Below, piece by piece: positions 5,860-5,968 of a DNA stretch of 5,968 bases; the stretch's first letter is position 1; each line of letters begins with the position of its first letter. The notes beneath the pieces were generated by a model that searched no databases, had not been told where the DNA came from, and saw only the letters and a program-made list of their open reading frames with translations. The position numbers were made by a program, and so were the translations under genes. This DNA comes from Methanosarcinaceae archaeon (GTDB lineage Archaea > Halobacteriota > Methanosarcinia > Methanosarcinales > Methanosarcinaceae), in the NCBI GenBank assembly GCA_030594665.1, contig JAUVET010000105.1, positions 1 to 5,968 on the forward strand. The letters run 5' to 3'.

Positions 5860-5968
5860 ACGTCTTTTTTTCCGGTTCCATACGCGGTGGGCGGCAGATG
5901 CTCCCCACATACCGGCATATATGTAAATTTTTAAGAAGCATGGGATTGGATGTCTTAAGCTGGCATGT
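5856..5968 (+). CDS. DNPH1/Rcl-like 2'-deoxynucleoside 5'-phosphate N-hydrolase (nucleoside 2-deoxyribosyltransferase fold), N-terminus (partial)
   Basis: The frame reads [14 protein letters not shown] then [24 protein letters not shown] to the right edge, 37 full codons plus two bases. The segment [10 protein letters not shown], followed about 20 residues later by GxxVLxxHV, is the N-terminal signature of the DNPH1/Rcl group of the nucleoside 2-deoxyribosyltransferase superfamily. These enzymes cleave the glycosidic bond of deoxynucleoside 5'-monophosphates; human DNPH1 acts on 5-hydroxymethyl-dUMP. The catalytic glutamate lies beyond the window. The usual TEHV appears here as SWHV, keeping the His. 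The ATG overlaps the TGA of the U32 gene (ATGA), and AGGGGTG (5845-5851) is a usable SD, so the two are co-translated. Substrate choice cannot be judged from this fragment. Confidence 0.8.
   Translation, partial: MNVFFSGSIRGGRQMLPTYRHICKFLRSMGLDVLSWH

Overview
The window looks like a chromosomal segment of a euryarchaeon, most likely a methanogen or relative of the Methanosarcinales (Methanomicrobia). The reasons are a secreted protein ending in a PGF-CTERM-type sorting signal (archaeosortase substrate), TATA-box-like AT-rich promoters, purine-rich Shine-Dalgarno (SD) sites matching the archaeal GGAGGTGAT consensus, T-tract terminators, and a DNPH1/Rcl-like gene start of the kind carried by Methanosarcina. 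The assignment is from pattern recognition; no database was searched.

Layout, left to right. Positions 1-92 (minus) hold the start of an aconitase-superfamily large subunit (3-isopropylmalate/homoaconitate dehydratase). The gap 93-319 holds its promoter, a GCAGAG-rich interrupted inverted repeat (213-270) and the T-rich terminator of the next gene. Positions 320-1003 (minus) encode a YkgJ-type CxxCxxCC metal-cluster protein. A divergent intergenic region (1004-1189) carries two tandem 25-bp units, each centred on a 21-bp palindrome, and then the promoter of a class I SAM methyltransferase (1190-1792, plus). Next come two translationally coupled membrane/surface genes: a TTG-initiated exported protein with a lipobox-like cysteine and a PGF-CTERM tail (1936-2907), overlapping by ATGA a 77-residue two-helix membrane protein (2904-3137). 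A hairpin plus T-rich run follows. The last unit is an 846-residue U32-family protein with two U32-like halves (3319-5859), again overlapping by ATGA the start of a DNPH1/nucleoside 2-deoxyribosyltransferase-like gene (5856 to the edge).

The genes do not form one pathway. There are two tight two-gene operons: exported protein plus small membrane protein, and U32 plus nucleotide N-hydrolase. Around them lie single genes for amino-acid/2-oxoacid metabolism, a metal-cluster protein and a methyltransferase. No CRISPR array, transposase, tRNA or rRNA was seen. I do not see a clearly new defence or mobile system. The points most worth following are the tandem palindromes between divergent promoters, the duplicated U32 halves with differently arranged cysteine sets, the U32-DNPH1 coupling, the possible SD-masking hairpin before a TTG start, and the dispersed-repeat-like GCAGAG hairpin.
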